This document shows, one piece after another, positions 1 to 6,254 of a stretch of DNA of 16,506 nucleotides; the stretch's first letter is position 1; each line of letters begins with the position of its first letter. The position numbers and the translations under genes were made by a program. Location of the stretch: assembly GCA_900550765.1 (NCBI GenBank), contig URTC01000004.1, positions 1-16,506 of the forward strand. Reading direction: 5' to 3'. This DNA is from an uncultured Clostridia bacterium (GTDB lineage: Bacteria; Bacillota; Clostridia; Christensenellales; QALW01). Below the pieces are notes generated by a model that was not told the origin of the DNA, did not search any database, and worked only from the letters and a program-made list of their open reading frames with translations.

Positions 1-115
1 TAATCTGCTTATTCAGCGCAGATGCGGTGATAAACTCGGTGATGGTCATTTTTGCCTGTTCCGCTTTTGTTTTGATTGCTCTGTGGTCGCTTTCGCTGAG
101 ACGCATAGCGACCAT
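1..115 (-). CDS. MobC-like mobilisation (relaxosome accessory) protein, N-terminal part, cut by the window edge
   Basis: The minus strand reads MVAMRLSESDHRAIKTKAEQ, then AKMTITEFITASALNKQI, and continues off the left edge. A basic start followed by '(V)xMRLSExDHxxIKxKAEQAxMTITEFI' is the ribbon-helix-helix-like start of plasmid/ICE MobC proteins, which help the relaxase act at oriT. The start is uncertain. The ATG at 115-113 has no Shine-Dalgarno site at normal distance. A GAAAGAGGT lies about 25 bases upstream with no ATG, GTG or TTG at usual spacing after it. The frame stays open back to a TAG at 240-238, and a TTG at 156-154 is another possible start. The relaxase gene would be expected just beyond the left edge. 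Family call is good; exact start is weak. Confidence 0.7.
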   Translation of the reverse strand, partial: MVAMRLSESDHRAIKTKAEQAKMTITEFITASALNKQI

Positions 116-179
116 TTTGGTCTTGTTCTTAGTTTTGTTTACCTCTCTTTCCGCAACCGTTCGGCTGCCGTAATAATAT

Positions 180-280
180 GGGGGTTCGGGGTTGCCCCGA
201 CAAGCTGTTTGTAGGGCGTTGCCGTGTGCGGCGGCGTCTATACAAACAATATGCTTGCCTATCCCTACGGGATAGTTTTC
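180..280. other. Candidate origin of transfer (oriT) region upstream of mobC
   Basis: Directly upstream of the mobC-like gene is a 7-bp perfect inverted repeat with a 3-base spacer (CTATCCC TAC GGGATAG, 259-275). A GC-rich block at 181-198 contains GGGG TTG CCCC. Relaxase origins typically show such a short inverted repeat next to the nick site and lie next to the mob genes. No known nick sequence was recognised, so this rests on position and structure only. Confidence 0.35.
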
Positions 281-686
281 TTCTGCCGTCGTGTATAGCG
301 TTGTGCTTTTTCGGGAATACTACCGACAGACAATAGCGGAAGTGTACACGTACACTCGCAAAAGACGGATACGGTATCGTCCCCAAAGCCGATGCCGTCC
401 GTTATTCTTTTTTTGCTCTCCGTTCCATTCTCACAACCTTTCCAATGTGTTATTCGGGGACAAAAAAACAGCCCCACATATCCACAGCAAAATAGACCGT
501 CACAAAACGCACCAAGCGGAAGGGTGCGCACACGTTCACGGCGTATGCTTGATATGTAAGGCTGTATAGTTCAAATACAGTTCTATTCAGTTGTCAAAGT
601 ATATGTTCCTCGCCGCCGACTGCTCGGCGGTGTAAAGCGTTGCGGCTCCTACAGCTTAAAAGCCGTGCTTCACTTTGAGCAGACTC

Positions 687-715
687 ATTATACCATAAAT
701 TTTGGAAACTGTCAA
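687..715 (-). promoter_or_regulatory. Consensus sigma-A promoter reading toward the mobilisation gene
   Basis: On the minus strand the -35 box is TTGACA (715-710) and the -10 box is TATAAT (692-687), separated by exactly 17 bases. Both match the consensus perfectly. The transcript would start near 680 and run left through a structured leader, including the 613-630 hairpin, to the mobC-like gene. Confidence 0.75.
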
Positions 716-960
716 TACATCCGCCGTGACGGTGCAAAAAGCATATACACGGCAGAGAAAAAAGCAAGTAATTTATAAATCGCTCCGTTATCCGCTGGCG
801 GCTCAAATCGGCTACGGGCAGTCCTGCTCGGCAGCATTGCAAAGGGCAGATACATATTGCGGCTCGGCTCAAAGATCGCTGACCTTAACTGGAAATTATG
901 ACCGTCATTTGACAAAGCCTTGTAGATTTATTTTTGATTTATGACGGATTTATCCGTTCA

Positions 961-1250
961 TTTTCAAATGATACCGGAACCTCGTTTTCGGTATGATGCG
1001 ATGACTTCTTTTCGGTATGACAGGGGGAACATTCGACTATGACTGTCCCACTTCCTCATTTCGGAAGTGGGGGGATTTACCTCTTATCATAACGAAAATA
1101 ATTATCATCTTTCTTATCATAAAAAACCGTAAAAGTTGTGTATTTGAAAACGAGAATCATCTCAAAATCATTCCGAAATTTTATCATTCCGGAAGGTTAG
1201 GTCATTTTCTATGAATTTTGATAGATTGTCATAAAAAAGCGTAAATCATA
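961..1250. repeat. AT-rich field of short iteron-like repeats
   Basis: Several short motifs recur. TTTTCGGTATGA occurs at 984-995 and about 1009-1020, with an inverted ATACCGGAA just before. TTATCAT occurs at 1084, 1102, 1114 and 1181, with variants at 1226 (TTGTCAT) and 1343 (CTATCAT). A 17-mer TCATAAAAAA[C/G]CGTAAA occurs at 1117-1133 and 1229-1245. TCATT(C/T)CG(G/A)A occurs near 1056, 1168 and 1184. Such clusters in AT-rich DNA are typical of replication origins, partition sites or multi-site operators, but no gene in the window identifies which. Confidence 0.55.
1047..1071. repeat. Inverted repeat (9-bp perfect stem)
   Basis: CCCACTTCC (1047-1055) pairs with GGAAGTGGG (1063-1071) around the 7-base loop TCATTTC. 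No T-run follows, so it is not a normal terminator. Its loop and right arm resemble the TCATTCCGGAAG motif at 1184, so it may belong to the repeat field. Confidence 0.6.
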
Positions 1251-1287
1251 GGTGAACTACGTTTTTTTCGCAGTGCATTTCGTTTTT

Positions 1288-1331
1288 TAGGGGCAATAAC
1301 CCCTATTTTAGTGGGTAGAAACCCCTTTTTT
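1288..1331 (+). terminator. Paired short hairpins ending in a T-run, terminator/attenuator-like
   Basis: TAGGGG (1288-1293) pairs with CCCCTA (1300-1305) around CAATAA. A second small hairpin, GGGT (1313-1316) with ACCC (1321-1324), is followed by CTTTTTT. AGGGG could also pair with the CCCCT at 1322-1326, giving two exclusive folds. The T-run is on the plus strand, where no upstream gene was found, so the role is unclear. Confidence 0.35.
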
Positions 1332-1441
1332 GATAAATAAGCCTATCATAAATCCTAAAGGGGACACGTTTTTAAAAACGAAGATGAAATTATGGGGGAA
1401 TTGAATTTGACCGATTTCTGAGGTGCGATCAGAAAATTATT

Positions 1442-1489
1442 GGGGAAATAACGGGGGAAAGTTTCCCCCGTTATTTCCCCCTTGTTTTT
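1442..1489. terminator. 19-bp near-perfect palindrome, probable bidirectional terminator overlapping a stop codon
   Basis: Bases 1442-1460 are the exact reverse complement of 1462-1480, with a single central base. On the plus strand the right arm is followed by a T-rich run (TTGTTTTTG, 1482-1490). On the minus strand, AATAATTTTC follows. The TAA stop of the gene ending at 1471 lies inside the right arm, so the last codons are part of the hairpin. Confidence 0.6.
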
Positions 1490-2100
1490 GTGCTGCAGGG
1501 TGTGTCGTATGTGCTGTCGTACCGTAAAAATCCGGAGAATAATTTAAGACGAACAAGGTGTAACCCAAGTAAAAAAACGATGATACTTACCGCAGTACCC
1601 GTTGCTACATTCATAATGCGAATCTCTATTTCTGTCATTCCCTCAAATGATACAAGCATTGACCTTTGCAATGAGAATATAGAAACAAATGCATCTGCAA
1701 AAGAGATATTTCGCAAAGTTATCAATTTTATTGATGTGCTTTTTCGTGCCTTTATCCAATTTACCGTTGCGAGTGTAATTTTAGAGAAAGCATATACCGC
1801 AATCGCAAGCATAACTATCAAATGAAATACAGTTCCTCTATCTTTTACAAACGAAAGAACAACTGTTGCTGTTAGTGGCAAAGACAACACCATCAGCATA
1901 ACACCTGTAAAATGAACAATACCCATTTTTTTGCTATTGGATTGAAGAACAACAAAACGAATAATGCTCAATATGGCATAGTAAATGCCAATAGTAAACA
2001 ACCACAACGATTGCGACACAACACCGGAAACGATATGGTAGGCACTATAAACCATATTAAAGATTAACCCGACAAGTGCGATCTTTAATACTCTACTCAT
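1471..2100 (-). CDS. Six-helix hypothetical membrane protein, downstream of a TetR regulator
   Basis: A protein of about 209 residues with about six hydrophobic segments, near residues 5-25, 31-51, 61-85, 90-112, 130-150 and 163-187 from the chosen start. Basic residues cluster in the loops after segments 2 and 4. No catalytic motif or named family was recognised. The start chosen is the ATG overlapping the stop of the upstream TetR gene (TATGAGTAG), with GGAAA about 9 bases before it, which suggests translational coupling. An in-frame ATG at 2115-2113 would add MEIKP but has no ribosome site. Being last in a TetR-led cassette suggests a membrane protein whose level is controlled by the repressor. 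The C-terminus (KTRGK) is encoded within a palindrome. Confidence 0.75.
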   Translation of the reverse strand: MSRVLKIALVGLIFNMVYSAYHIVSGVVSQSLWLFTIGIYYAILSIIRFVVLQSNSKKMGIVHFTGVMLMVLSLPLTATVVLSFVKDRGTVFHLIVMLAIAVYAFSKITLATVNWIKARKSTSIKLITLRNISFADAFVSIFSLQRSMLVSFEGMTEIEIRIMNVATGTAVSIIVFLLGLHLVRLKLFSGFLRYDSTYDTPCSTKTRGK

Positions 2101-2686
2101 AGGTTTTATTTCCATAGATGCAAACCGAGATTATTTCTGATATTTCTTTGATGGATCTATCGCACCCGTTTCTCAACCATTCAAGCACAATAGCATTGAT
2201 GCCATTAAGATAATACATCATCACATATTGCCTAACATTCGGCGGATATTCAAATCTATCCAATATGGGATAGAATATACTTTCAAACATCCGCTTATAC
2301 ACATCCTCAAACCCAAGAGTTTTATAATGTGCTAATGCGATATTGAATACTTCCTTGTTGTCTTTGATATAGGTCAAATACGGATTTAGATATTTGTCGC
2401 AAACAAAAATCAGTTCATCGAGATTGCGGTCTTTTAGTTTGAGAACAACCGATTTTGTATCAGTTGTAAATTGTGCGAGAAAATCATCCAATAAATACCG
2501 TGCCGTTTCATTGAGCAAATCGCCAATAGTTTCATAATGCAGATAAAATGTTGAGCGATTCACTCCCGCAGCTTTGCATATCTCACTTACAGTAATATAC
2601 TCAAACGGTTTCTTTTTTAGCAAAGAGATCAGTGCAAGGTCCATTTTCGTGGCAGTATTAAAATATTTGCTTTCCGATTTATTCAT
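2093..2686 (-). CDS. TetR/AcrR-family transcriptional regulator
   Basis: 197 residues, normal for the family. The N-terminal helix-turn-helix is clear at about residues 31-50: ITVSEICKAAGVNRSTFYLH, followed by Y-E-T-I-G-D-L. This matches the TetR pattern (T..I...AGVS..TFY.YF..K..L), here close to the subgroup with 'NRSTFYLHY'. The C-terminal ligand-binding part is helical and unrecognised, so the inducer is unknown. The start has the ribosome site AAGGGGTGG. It lies 24 bases after the two-helix membrane protein gene and overlaps the next membrane protein gene by 8 bases, so the three are almost certainly one transcript. The 19-bp palindrome at 3149-3167 on the shared promoter is the likely operator, giving autorepression. 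Confidence 0.9.
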   Translation of the reverse strand: MNKSESKYFNTATKMDLALISLLKKKPFEYITVSEICKAAGVNRSTFYLHYETIGDLLNETARYLLDDFLAQFTTDTKSVVLKLKDRNLDELIFVCDKYLNPYLTYIKDNKEVFNIALAHYKTLGFEDVYKRMFESIFYPILDRFEYPPNVRQYVMMYYLNGINAIVLEWLRNGCDRSIKEISEIISVCIYGNKTYE

Positions 2687-2710
2687 ATTACCACCCCTTG
2701 CATTCTTTTC

Positions 2711-3052
2711 TTACTTTTCAGCAATTTCACGTGCAAGTTGCACGATTTCATAAGCGTACTTGGATTTGCCCTTTTCAAGCAGTTTCTTATAAATGGGATA
2801 ATTTATACCGCAACCAATCATACCGATGATACCAACAATGATACCCATTACCATACCGCCGCCAATTTCACCCATTGCCATACACATACCTGTTCCAAAG
2901 ATAAGCGCAGATACAATACCACAAGAATAGGTAAAAATATTTGCAGGGAGTTTTGCTCGGTTATCCAGCTTTTTAAGTGCAACAATTTTGGAACTTTCTT
3001 TCGGTGCATAGTCCTTTGCGATTGATTCTGCTAAAATTTTGTCTGTGTTCAT
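2711..3052 (-). CDS. Small two-helix membrane protein, first gene of the TetR cassette
   Basis: 113 residues. A charged N-terminal part (about 1-35, with KIVALKKLDNRAK) is followed by two hydrophobic segments near 36-58 and 63-87, rich in Gly and Met (GMCMAMGEIGGGMVMGIIVG), and a basic tail (YKKLLEKGKSKYAYEIVQLA). I recall this as a common uncharacterised family in clostridial genomes ending in 'NYPIYKKLL..GK.KYA.EI..LA.EI'; homologues are sometimes misannotated as a dehydrogenase, and nothing here supports that. Ribosome site AAAGGAGGTTCTTAAA before ATG is near perfect. It is first in the operon, with a promoter near 3166-3174 and a leader of about 100 bases. Confidence 0.85.
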   Translation of the reverse strand: MNTDKILAESIAKDYAPKESSKIVALKKLDNRAKLPANIFTYSCGIVSALIFGTGMCMAMGEIGGGMVMGIIVGIIGMIGCGINYPIYKKLLEKGKSKYAYEIVQLAREIAEK

Positions 3053-3148
3053 TTTAAGAACCTCCTTTTGATTTTGTAACCATAGTTTACATCACGGAGA
3101 TAAATAAATGAACAACACGGAAAGCAGAAAGTGTTGATTTCAAGATTG

Positions 3149-3174
3149 ATTACAGATTATTTGTAATTATATCA
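3149..3174 (-). promoter_or_regulatory. Promoter with overlapping 19-bp palindrome, likely TetR operator
   Basis: The minus-strand -10 box is TATAAT (3171-3166) preceded by TG-A, an extended -10; the -35 (TAGAAG, 3194-3189) is weak, as allowed for extended -10 promoters. Overlapping the -10 box is the imperfect palindrome ATTACAGATTATTTGTAAT (3149-3167), in which 16 of 18 non-central positions are symmetric. A second, weaker symmetric site GTAACCATAGTTTAC lies at 3076-3090 near the ribosome site. A repressor on the first site would block the promoter. Confidence 0.6.
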
Positions 3175-3217
3175 TAAAAATATGAAAACTTCTACATAGA
3201 CAATCCTGTTAATTAGC

Positions 3218-3259
3218 AATAGCGGCAGAGAGGTATTAATCTCCCTGTCGCTATTTTTT
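3218..3259. terminator. Hairpin between two minus-strand gene groups
   Basis: A 15-base arm (3218-3232) pairs with 3241-3255 with one G.T wobble and one mismatch, around an 8-base loop. The right arm runs into a T6-type tract on the plus strand (3253-3259). On the minus strand the following bases are only moderately T-rich, so it may end transcription from 3271 inefficiently, or serve both directions. Confidence 0.5.
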
Positions 3260-3270
3260 ACACGCTATCT

Positions 3271-3549
3271 TTATAAACTAAATATGTACTTGCTACTCTT
3301 GGTGGTAATGGTGATATATTCCTCGGTTTTCTCTATCTCACCGTATCCCGTAGTCAGCCGAAAATCCTTGTTATCGGTCAGCATTATAAATTGCTTTCCA
3401 AGGTTTTTGTGCTGACTTTCACCTACGTAAAGCATTCCTTTACAGCCTGTAAATTTGCACCGCCAATCCCACTCATATATATTTCTGTCGTCAAGCTGCT
3501 CTACCGAAACGAGCGTAGCGTTTTCAATGGTTTCAATGATTTTTGCCAT
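3271..3549 (-). CDS. Hypothetical small protein
   Basis: 92 residues, soluble, mixed charge and probably beta-rich (LYVGESQHKNLGKQFIML, YITITTKSSKYIFSL), with two cysteines in WRCKFTGCKGM. No family recognised. The ribosome site GAGGTGAG overlaps the end of the gene upstream, whose TGA stop is only 9 bases before this ATG, so the two are co-transcribed and probably co-translated. A mobile-element accessory function is possible from the neighbourhood but is not shown by the sequence. Confidence 0.7.
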   Translation of the reverse strand: MAKIIETIENATLVSVEQLDDRNIYEWDWRCKFTGCKGMLYVGESQHKNLGKQFIMLTDNKDFRLTTGYGEIEKTEEYITITTKSSKYIFSL

Positions 3550-3558
3550 ACGCTCACC

Positions 3559-3897
3559 TCATTCGCCGTACATCTGGCATTCACGGACAAGGCTCATTAT
3601 CTGCTCGTCACTCATATCGGGATAGCGTTCTTTGTACTGCTTGTAGAGCGTGTTTTGCGTTGTGCTGTCGGAACGCTCTATGGTGTCGCAGTAGTCCTGC
3701 AAAGTGCCGTTTAACGCCATCACAGCGTATTCAGACGGCTTTTCTACCTTGAGGTCGTTCAGTTTCCCTTGTGCCTTGATACCGATGCTCAAATCGGCTT
3801 CTATGCCTTTACACAGCAGAGCAATAGTTGTGCCGTCCGAAAACAGCAGTTCTACTGTGCCATCGTCCCAATTAAACTTGCATTTGATAGTGTTCAT
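3559..3897 (-). CDS. Hypothetical protein, DUF6061-like N-terminus
   Basis: 112 residues from the ATG at 3897-3895 (MNTIKCKFNWDDGTVEL). GCGAGGA lies 6 bases before it. Upstream in-frame ATG (3905-3903) and TTG (3912-3910) codons are poorer choices because they overlap that ribosome site. The pattern 'MNTIxCKxNxDxxxVELxxxDGTxIA...EADLS...L...KPSEYAxMxLNGxLxxYxxT' resembles, from memory, the small uncharacterised DUF6061 family in clostridial mobile DNA. The C-terminal part (YKQYKERYPDMSDEQIMSLV) looks like an added helix pair. Function unknown. It is co-transcribed with the 92-residue gene behind it and perhaps with the truncated regulator ahead. Confidence 0.7.
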   Translation of the reverse strand: MNTIKCKFNWDDGTVELLFSDGTTIALLCKGIEADLSIGIKAQGKLNDLKVEKPSEYAVMALNGTLQDYCDTIERSDSTTQNTLYKQYKERYPDMSDEQIMSLVRECQMYGE

Positions 3898-3969
3898 TTT
3901 CATTCCTCGCAATACTTGTTATTTTTCGTAAGCAATGTATCGCACGGATTGATTCAGCCCAAAGTATCT

Positions 3970-4101
3970 TTAATTATGGGAAACTCCGCGTTCCCATTTT
4001 GAAACACTCTGTGGTGTGATGCAAAGAAATTCGGCAATATCCTCTTGAGTTAAGTTTTTTGCGATACGAAATCTTTTTAGATTTTTGGATAAATACAACA
4101 T
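3970..4101 (-). pseudogene. Truncated XRE (Cro/CI-type) helix-turn-helix regulator
   Basis: 43 codons on the minus strand: MLYLSKNLKRFRIAKNLTQE, then DIAEFLCITPQSVSKWERG, then VSHN and TAA. The helix-turn-helix is complete (LTQEDIA..L.IT.QSVSKWERG), but the protein stops right after WERG. Full-length relatives usually continue with a '.YPDI..L..LA..F.VS.D.L' segment and more. The ribosome site AAAGGTG is 9 bases before ATG, with a good promoter upstream. I found no continuation in other frames up to 3898. It is either a decayed gene or, less likely, a minimal one-domain DNA-binding protein controlling its own promoter. Confidence 0.65.
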
Positions 4102-4132
4102 AGAAATTGCACCTTTCAATTAAATTTATTTC

Positions 4133-4162
4133 ATTATAACTATATATAAGTCGGATTATCAA
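4133..4162 (-). promoter_or_regulatory. Sigma-A promoter for the truncated XRE regulator and the two small genes
   Basis: Minus strand -35 TTGATA (4162-4157), 18-base spacer, -10 TATAAT (4138-4133). About 30 bases separate the -10 from the XRE start codon, and AAAGGTG precedes it. Confidence 0.7.
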
Positions 4163-4704
4163 TGGCGCGTTAGTTGAAATCCATTCAACCTCTAAAAATG
4201 AGCCGTATCTCCCACATCATATTTTCGGATACTTTCCGAAAATTTTATAGTGAGGTATTTTCTTTCGGAAGATTAAAAATAACAAAAACCGATGCAGCAG
4301 ATAAAAAGCTGTCTCCGTTTTTAAAACTTCGTTGGGAATCCGCATTGTTTAAGGCGGACGATGTTTTGGTAAAGAAAAACCATGTAATAGGCCGGAGGCA
4401 GGAATGGCTTTAGTGATGAAAAAAAGCGAAGGAATAAAATAGAGGTAAAAAGAAAATACGGTTCGCTTTCTTTATCAGAGAGCGGTTTCAAAGTGCAAGC
4501 TTTAACGGAGCGGGAGAAAAGGTTAAACTTATGTGGCTTCCTCTGTTTCACTTTCTGCTCGTCAGCGCCCTCGTTAGAGGAAGCCGAGAAAAACGGAGCT
4601 TTCAAAACAAAAACCGTTGCTGACAACAAACTTTCACTATTACAAACTGTTGTGCCATATTGGAATATAATGCAAACCTTCTCCTTGAAATGTAATTGTA
4701 AAAT
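4163..4704. other. Non-coding stretch with large stem-loops
   Basis: No gene with a ribosome site and sensible composition is seen on either strand. Three inverted repeats stand out. TTTTCGG/CCGAAAA lies near 4222-4243. AAAGCGAA (4423-4430) pairs with TTCGCTTT (4462-4469). GGCTTCCTCT (4535-4544) pairs with AGAGGAAGCC (4576-4585). The last two have loops of exactly 31 bases. It may be a copy of an intergenic repeat or the remains of a mobile element. Confidence 0.5.
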
Positions 4705-4705
4705 G

Positions 4706-4743
4706 AAAGGTAGCATATGGAGGATTTCCATATATCTACCTTT
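4706..4743 (-). terminator. Terminator of the M20 peptidase operon
   Basis: AAAGGTAG (4706-4713) pairs with CTACCTTT (4736-4743), and ATATGGA (4715-4721) with TCCATAT (4727-4733), around a 5-base loop with a small internal bulge. On the minus strand the stem ends in CCTTTCATTTTAC. It lies about 60 bases past the stop codon at 4805. Confidence 0.65.
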
Positions 4744-4804
4744 GCTTTACGATTGTATTGCACATAGAAGCACGGTTCTTAGTTTTTGCACAAGGGGATA
4801 TTCC

Positions 4805-6241
4805 TTAGCATTGCTTCATCAACCGGATATAGAATTCCACAGCGCGCTGCACGGTTTCCAGCCGGATCCGTTCATTATTACCGTGAATCGTCGCTCGCTC
4901 TTCACTCGTCAGATCCATAGCAGAAAAACGGTATACATGGTCGGAGATTCGACCGTAATGGCGGCTGTCGGAGCATTGTACCATTAAATACGGTGCGACC
5001 AGGCAGCCTTTCCATGTGCCGGCAACGCTGGAGGCAACCTTATCCCAGGCCTCGCATCCTGTTTCGGAAATCCGGCTTGGGTTCATACCATGAAGTGCTT
5101 TTAACGTTACGTTATCATTACCGATCGTTTTTGCAATGTATTGCATGGCGCTATCCATCGTATCCTCTGGGTTCAGCCGGATATTGGATACCATAGAGGC
5201 TGTGGGAGGAATTACGTTGGAGGCCTTGCTTCCTTCCATCTGCGTAAAGGCTACCGTTGTACGCATCAGGGCGTTGAGTTCACCGCCGCTTTTTTTGCAG
5301 ATGGCGTCCAGCAGGCCGCGGAAACACCAAAGGTTTGCAAAAATCAGCCGATAAGCAAAGGAAGAATGTCTGCCAAGGGTGTCGAACATTTCAGCTACGG
5401 GCTTTGTGATATGCGCTTGAAAGGGATGCGCTTCTATTGCGCAGCAGGCTTGTGCCAGCACGCCTACCGGTGTATGCTTTTTCGGTGCCGAGGCATGACC
5501 GCCGGAACTTGCCACCCGATATTCCAGGTCAAGCATTCCTTTTTCCGCAATACCGATCAGACCGCAGGGCTGTTTTACACCCGGAAATACATTTTCTACT
5601 ACAGCGCCGCCTTCATCTACCACCAGGGCAGGAGTAATGTTGTTTTGCTCAAAATAATCCACAATATGGACTGCTCCCGGGCCGTTGACTTCTTCGCCGC
5701 CTGAAAAGGCGAAATAGATATCATTTTGGGGTACAAAACCCTTCTGTATCAGCGCTTCGGCGGCGGAAAGAACACCGTTAAAAGTAACTTTAGTATCCAG
5801 TGTTCCGCGGCCCCACATTACATTGTTTTCTATAATCGCTTCAAATGCAGGCTTTTCCCAGTTCTCTTCTTCTGCGGGAACTACGTCATAGTGTGCCATC
5901 ATAACAGAGGGCTGTTTATGATCCTTTCCCTTCCACAAAAACAGTAACCCCCGGTCCTCTAACCGCGTAAGACTGCAGACGGAAAATATCGCCGGATAAA
6001 GCGTAGGCAGCATCGCAATTAACTTTTCAAATTCGGCATTATCTTCTCGGGCTTTATCACGGTAGGATACGGTCTTGCATTTTACTAATTCTCCTAAAGT
6101 GTAGACCGCCCGGTCATGGTCAAAGTCCGCCTCTTCCGCTTGCGGAGCTGTTTCCTTTTTGGGCTTGAACATTGCTGCGCGAACCAGAAGCACTGCGGCA
6201 AATAAAAGCAAGATTCCTAACAGAATGAAAAATACGATCAT
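4805..6241 (-). CDS. Membrane-anchored M20-family metallopeptidase (carboxypeptidase S / N-acyl-amino-acid hydrolase type)
   Basis: 478 residues. One hydrophobic helix at about 3-23 is followed by a basic patch (R21, K26, K28, K29) and then a complete M20 peptidase. Di-zinc and catalytic motifs: H117 and D119 in MMAHYDVVP, D149 in WGRGTLDTK, E183/E184 in FSGGEEVNG, D209 in LVVDEGG, and H453 in TIHGNNERI. The dimerisation 'lid' carries GGHAS at 247-251. Length and the N-terminal helix fit the CPS1/PM20D1-like branch, which hydrolyses C-terminal amino acids from peptides or N-acyl amino acids. The positive-inside rule suggests that the catalytic domain faces the cytoplasm. Ribosome site AAGGAGG, 13 bases after the preceding transporter-like gene; last in its operon. 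Substrate unknown. Confidence 0.9.
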   Translation of the reverse strand: MIVFFILLGILLLFAAVLLVRAAMFKPKKETAPQAEEADFDHDRAVYTLGELVKCKTVSYRDKAREDNAEFEKLIAMLPTLYPAIFSVCSLTRLEDRGLLFLWKGKDHKQPSVMMAHYDVVPAEEENWEKPAFEAIIENNVMWGRGTLDTKVTFNGVLSAAEALIQKGFVPQNDIYFAFSGGEEVNGPGAVHIVDYFEQNNITPALVVDEGGAVVENVFPGVKQPCGLIGIAEKGMLDLEYRVASSGGHASAPKKHTPVGVLAQACCAIEAHPFQAHITKPVAEMFDTLGRHSSFAYRLIFANLWCFRGLLDAICKKSGGELNALMRTTVAFTQMEGSKASNVIPPTASMVSNIRLNPEDTMDSAMQYIAKTIGNDNVTLKALHGMNPSRISETGCEAWDKVASSVAGTWKGCLVAPYLMVQCSDSRHYGRISDHVYRFSAMDLTSEERATIHGNNERIRLETVQRAVEFYIRLMKQC

Positions 6242-6254
6242 GTTTTTTGCCTCC

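Larger units (their letters stand above)
116..1441. other. Gene-free stretch between the mobilisation gene and the TetR cassette
   Basis: About 1.3 kb without a convincing gene. The open frames here lack ribosome sites and read as low-complexity noise. It holds a possible transfer origin next to mobC (about 180-280), a GC hairpin at 613-630 (7-bp arms, CTGC loop, no T-run), a consensus minus-strand promoter (687-715), a repeat field (about 960-1250), two short hairpins at 1288-1331 and a TTTCTGA/TCAGAAA hairpin at 1415-1435. The transcript from the promoter would have a leader of over 500 bases before mobC, which is long enough for regulation by RNA structure. Confidence 0.6.

Noticed and set aside
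265..531. Minus-strand frame of 88 codons upstream of mobC
   Set aside because: GTG start without a ribosome site, Cys-rich random-looking composition, overlaps the candidate oriT.
2711..3052. Naming the two-helix membrane protein a dehydrogenase, as some homologues are
   Set aside because: It has no nucleotide-binding motif and consists mostly of two membrane segments.
4174..4413. Plus-strand open frame of 79 codons
   Set aside because: No ribosome site before the ATG, no recognisable family, and it starts just beside the minus-strand promoter at 4133-4162.
4321..4987. Overlapping open frames on both strands (136 and 164 codons)
   Set aside because: No ribosome sites; the plus-strand frame runs through the M20 terminator and into the antisense of that gene; they cross the large stem-loops.
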